In this document: piece by piece, positions 62,101 through 64,000 of the stretch | How the letters are laid out: every line of letters starts with the position of its first letter | Numbering within the stretch: position 1 is the stretch's first letter | Assembly: GCA_963665265.2 (NCBI GenBank) | Contig: OY762224.2 | Coordinates: forward strand, 1,550,001 to 1,614,000 | Reading direction: 5' to 3' | DNA: 64,000 bases | From: CAXXHQ01 sp963665265 | GTDB taxonomy: Bacteria; Planctomycetota; Planctomycetia; Pirellulales; Thermoguttaceae | Translations under genes and position numbers: made by a program | The notes under the pieces: generated by a model | What the model was told of the DNA's origin: nothing | What the model saw: only the letters and a program-made list of their open reading frames with translations | Databases searched by the model: none

Positions 62101-64000
62101 GAGTCGGCACGCTTTCCCTCGCCGGCTCGAACGCCTTCGGCGGCAACTTTACCGTCGCCGCCGGAAAAACGGTTCTTCGCCAGGGTTACGCCCTCGGCGA
62201 TCTATCGCGCAGCGGAACGATTTCGGTGGCCTCCGGCGCAACGCTGGACATCAACACGACCTACGTCACTAGCCTCGGCAGCATGGTGTTGAGTTTTGCC
62301 GGAGCGGGCGTCGACGGCCTTGGCGCTATTACGAATTCCGGCACTGTGCCGGCATACTGGTGCGTTAATTACGCCGAAATGACCGGCGACGCCACGATCG
62401 GCGGTGATGCCGCTCGCTACGATTTCGGACGCACCGCCGGCGACTACCTTCATGGCAACGGTCATACGTTGACCAAAGCCGGAACGTCGCGAATCCTTTT
62501 CGTGGACGTAGGCGAGACTAATTTGGGCGCAGTCGTCGTCGATGGCGGCGAACTGTGCATTCAAGGTTCTTCCGTTCTCGGCACGTCAGCCGCTCCGGCG
62601 AACGTGACCGTCAATGCGGGCGGCGCATTGACATTTTGGTCTTTGAGCGCCACCGCTCCGACTGTTCTTAATAACAACGTCGTCGTCAACGGCGGAAAGA
62701 TCGGTTCGGTTTTGCACGATTCCAACACGGCTGGCGTTTTTGGAGGCAATATCACAGTCGTCGGTAGCGCCAATCTGAATGCGGTCGGCACGGGTTCGCT
62801 CATGACCACCGCCACTTTCACCGGAACCATCAGCGGCGATTCGGTCTACAAGACCGGCGCCGGCACTGTCGTCATCGCGGGCGCTGCGAAGTGGACCGGA
62901 GTCACTTCGATCGGCTCCGGTTCGTTGAAGTTCGGTAACGGCGGCGCGTTGGACTATAGTCTTACGGGACCCGTTTCGAACGAAACGACGAACGCCGTTG
63001 TGTTTAACACGAGCAATTCGATCACAATTGAGAATCAATTTGTGAAAGGCACGAATTCGTCGGTCTACGGATTGACGTTTGCCGGGTCCGGCGTCTATAG
63101 ACCGACCGGAGCCAACGAGTACACCGGCGCAACGACGGTAACTAACAACGCCTGTTTGTCGTTAAACGAACTTGGAATGGCCCAAGGGTTGGGCGTGACC
63201 AGCGGTTTGACGATCGTCGGGAGCGCAAACACCGCGAAATTGGCTTTTGAGACCACCGGCAGTTCCTTAAATACGTTCTATCTCGGCCCTGATTTTATGG
63301 CGCCCATTTCGCTTGGCGGTCGGCAGCCGACTTACCTCACCGCCCAGATTCAAAATATTAGCGGATATAACAGGATTGTTTCCGTCATCAATTTGACTGC
63401 GGGAGGCGATCGCTATATTTTCCAATCGGATTCCGGGACATTATCTCTTGGAACGATTACTAATCTGAATTCTTCTACCAATCGATACGTCTATCTGCAA
63501 GGCGAGGGATTCGGCGAAGTAGTCGGCATGATTACCGACGGTACGAACAGTCCTGTGAACGTCATCAAAACTGGCGCAGGGACTTGGTCGCTTAACGACA
63601 TCAACACTTATACCGGTTTGACTACGGTGGAAGCCGGCAAGTTGGTGAACGCCGGAAAAATATCCGGCGACATCGTCGTCAACGCTAACGCCGTTTTAGG
63701 ATGGTCGTCCTCCTACGCGATTGGGGCTTCCGGCACGCAGACCGTTAGTGGTTCCGGCACCATAAAGGCGGAAGCCAGCTCGGTTTCGTTCGGCGACGGT
63801 TCTACCGGTCGCGCGTATGTCGTTCCTGGAGGAAACTCGACGATTGGAACCCTTACGATAGATCAGAACGGAGGTTCCCTGGCGCTCACGTCGGGCGTTG
63901 TCGCCAATTTTGACGTGAAGGGCGCGAACGCCGACGTTTTGGCCGTGCAAGGGTCGATCAGCGGACTGTCGGACTCTTACGTGAACGTGAATTTCATTGG
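59115..64000 (+). CDS. Giant autotransporter-type beta-strand repeat surface protein, C-terminus beyond the window
   Basis: The ATG at 59115 begins a frame open to the window edge: over 1,628 codons with no stop. A signal peptide (LLVLLAVWSAATFIASASQA) is followed by TLYWSGGTAAAGTWDS, the usual start of autotransporter-associated beta-strand (PATR) proteins. Degenerate repeats follow throughout, such as GAGTWTFGGVNTYYGNT with INGGTL, VGTLSLAGSNAFGGNFT and GAGTWSLNDINTYTGLT. A second TEVWTGGSGVWDVKGATNW block near residue 835 restarts the pattern. The product should be an extended right-handed beta-helix on the cell surface. In planctomycetes such proteins often end in a sorting signal (PEP-CTERM type) rather than a beta-barrel; that end is not visible. 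Composition is rich in Gly, Ser, Thr, Asn and Val and nearly free of Cys. It might be an adhesin or glycan-binding protein. Minus-strand frames across it are shadows. Confidence 0.9.
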   Translation, partial: MTRKLLVLLAVWSAATFIASASQAQTLYWSGGTAAAGTWDSVTTLWSSASGGALNSAWVSGADANFATTGAALTVTVSGTQAVHNITFGGTVPASAGIYTFTSGMLQLVGDAPTINFSSLGTAAIVPSITINSGVSGTSGLIITGNGLVNMAGNKTYSGTTIIRQGVAIVSATSTSAFGTGDIVIEAGGCFLTGGSNGNYTVNNNVRFTGTGATLTGYGSGAIMVTGGGGRNTTFNGSVTGSSGQIWFAGGGTKIFNGAFSLTDSRFLVGSGGVTFNGTTTLNGNTTLSATASGAFTINGPLYLNGGEAGVRDRTYVSVINGVTYVTGSGTLTAAYLVDGWGSNLTVNNSIVGSGATLTLKYQPASTNTIQNTAWQLITGSVDLGTNGTLVKNYSGFASIAGTVADGRVSSWGTVRITEGTLQIGDSTANSGALSEAALAATYDIGYTTYAGGNYGGRLQFNTDRSYTLSGSITGSASDSINASSFVSGLYIAKVGTLTLSGSNSYGGATTLAGSGVLRLTNSDAIGVSSLVLSGGGTGTGYVALTNSIAATNNANLAGRSTTAAHLVNESGSNSLSGAVSLVAGGSNYTIQSDAGSLTLGSVTNNSADTANAFLNIGGAGNGSITGVIANGTATNVLGLTKSGAGTWTFGGVNTYYGNTVINGGTLALASTASIANSANVAVNTGATFDVSAISGFTLGASSTQVLQGAGTVKGAVTLGSYGSIYVGGAGTAGTLTVTNALDVSNGSLYFDLSNSTSGVNDVISAATVAFGTKTSKVNIGMLNGYLASGTYTLANYTSATGTVDNTCLYGTGTTRQTFSLVNLATKLNLTVSGSSFTEVWTGGSGVWDVKGATNWTNGGDNLYWDLDHVQFTDSASVTTVTLNTTVYPASVNFTNSTKDYTVSGAGKISGSASLTKTGTGKVIIANTGGNDFTGLVTINGGSLQLNDGATLGSAASLVDNATFIINNNADLTWGGTASGLNNKVITGSGSVVKTGVGTLSLAGSNAFGGNFTVAAGKTVLRQGYALGDLSRSGTISVASGATLDINTTYVTSLGSMVLSFAGAGVDGLGAITNSGTVPAYWCVNYAEMTGDATIGGDAARYDFGRTAGDYLHGNGHTLTKAGTSRILFVDVGETNLGAVVVDGGELCIQGSSVLGTSAAPANVTVNAGGALTFWSLSATAPTVLNNNVVVNGGKIGSVLHDSNTAGVFGGNITVVGSANLNAVGTGSLMTTATFTGTISGDSVYKTGAGTVVIAGAAKWTGVTSIGSGSLKFGNGGALDYSLTGPVSNETTNAVVFNTSNSITIENQFVKGTNSSVYGLTFAGSGVYRPTGANEYTGATTVTNNACLSLNELGMAQGLGVTSGLTIVGSANTAKLAFETTGSSLNTFYLGPDFMAPISLGGRQPTYLTAQIQNISGYNRIVSVINLTAGGDRYIFQSDSGTLSLGTITNLNSSTNRYVYLQGEGFGEVVGMITDGTNSPVNVIKTGAGTWSLNDINTYTGLTTVEAGKLVNAGKISGDIVVNANAVLGWSSSYAIGASGTQTVSGSGTIKAEASSVSFGDGSTGRAYVVPGGNSTIGTLTIDQNGGSLALTSGVVANFDVKGANADVLAVQGSISGLSDSYVNVNFI

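Noticed and set aside
59235..63950. Several minus-strand frames across the giant surface gene
   Set aside because: They are antisense of a Gly/Ser/Thr-rich coding sequence, broken up and without start signals; the plus-strand frame is continuous with a signal peptide and repeats.

Overview
The window looks like a chromosomal piece of a Planctomycetota bacterium (Pirellulales-like). The evidence is the mix of families rather than any marker gene: a Gram-negative outer-membrane toolkit (lpxA, an LptF/G permease, a type II secretion cluster), glycine-rich secreted EF-hand and Spy/CpxP-like proteins, an MFS-acyltransferase fusion beside an acyl-ACP synthetase, paired non-canonical Hsp70s with a DUF2760 protein, and a giant autotransporter-type beta-strand repeat protein. 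GC content is moderate (mid-50s by eye). A cytoplasmic [FeFe]-hydrogenase-like chemoreceptor suggests an anaerobic or microaerobic life. No rRNA, CRISPR array, transposase or prophage was seen.

Layout. 1-9.8 kb: a cut-off amino acid permease (minus strand), a methyltransferase/two-glycosyltransferase fusion, a DUF481 outer-membrane protein, the MFS-PlsC and acyl-ACP synthetase pair for phospholipid acyl recycling, and a secreted CBM9/PKD protein. 9.9-10.7 kb: a hairpin cluster followed by copy 1 of a ~520-base repeat. 10.9-17.8 kb: DUF502 and ComF, an aminotransferase, an LptF/G permease, and a divergent pair of Gly-rich secreted proteins. 18-28.8 kb: a type II secretion operon, gspE-F-G-H-I-J-K-L-M, with two 4-base overlaps and unusual Ser/Thr/Gly-rich inserts; the secretin gspD is not here. 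29-32 kb: an acetolactate-synthase-like enzyme converging on citrate synthase. 32.2-32.7 kb: the inverted second copy of the repeat. The two copies therefore bracket about 21.5 kb, including the whole secretion operon.

33-44 kb: a small hypothetical gene, a BaiN/HI0933-type flavoprotein, an azoreductase, and then two divergent Hsp70 homologues and DUF2760 on the minus strand, interrupted by the plus-strand hydrogenase-like chemoreceptor. 44-54 kb: polysaccharide genes (GT4, polyprenyl sugar-phosphate transferase), a HEAT-like protein, a hypothetical membrane-anchored protein, tRNA-Ser(CGA), a hairpin-rich stretch before a small hypothetical gene, an ArnT-like GT39 and lpxA. 54-64 kb: a TPR protein, a duplicated parvulin isomerase, a hotdog thioesterase, a ~1.3-kb low-coding region with promoter and terminator signals, and a giant surface protein that runs off the window.

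The strongest candidate for something unusual is the 758-residue soluble [FeFe]-hydrogenase-like/methyl-accepting fusion at 38.8-41.1 kb. It keeps all four H-cluster cysteine ligands but has lost the proton-relay cysteine, as expected for a sensor. All functional statements rest on reading motifs and remembered family features; no database search was run.
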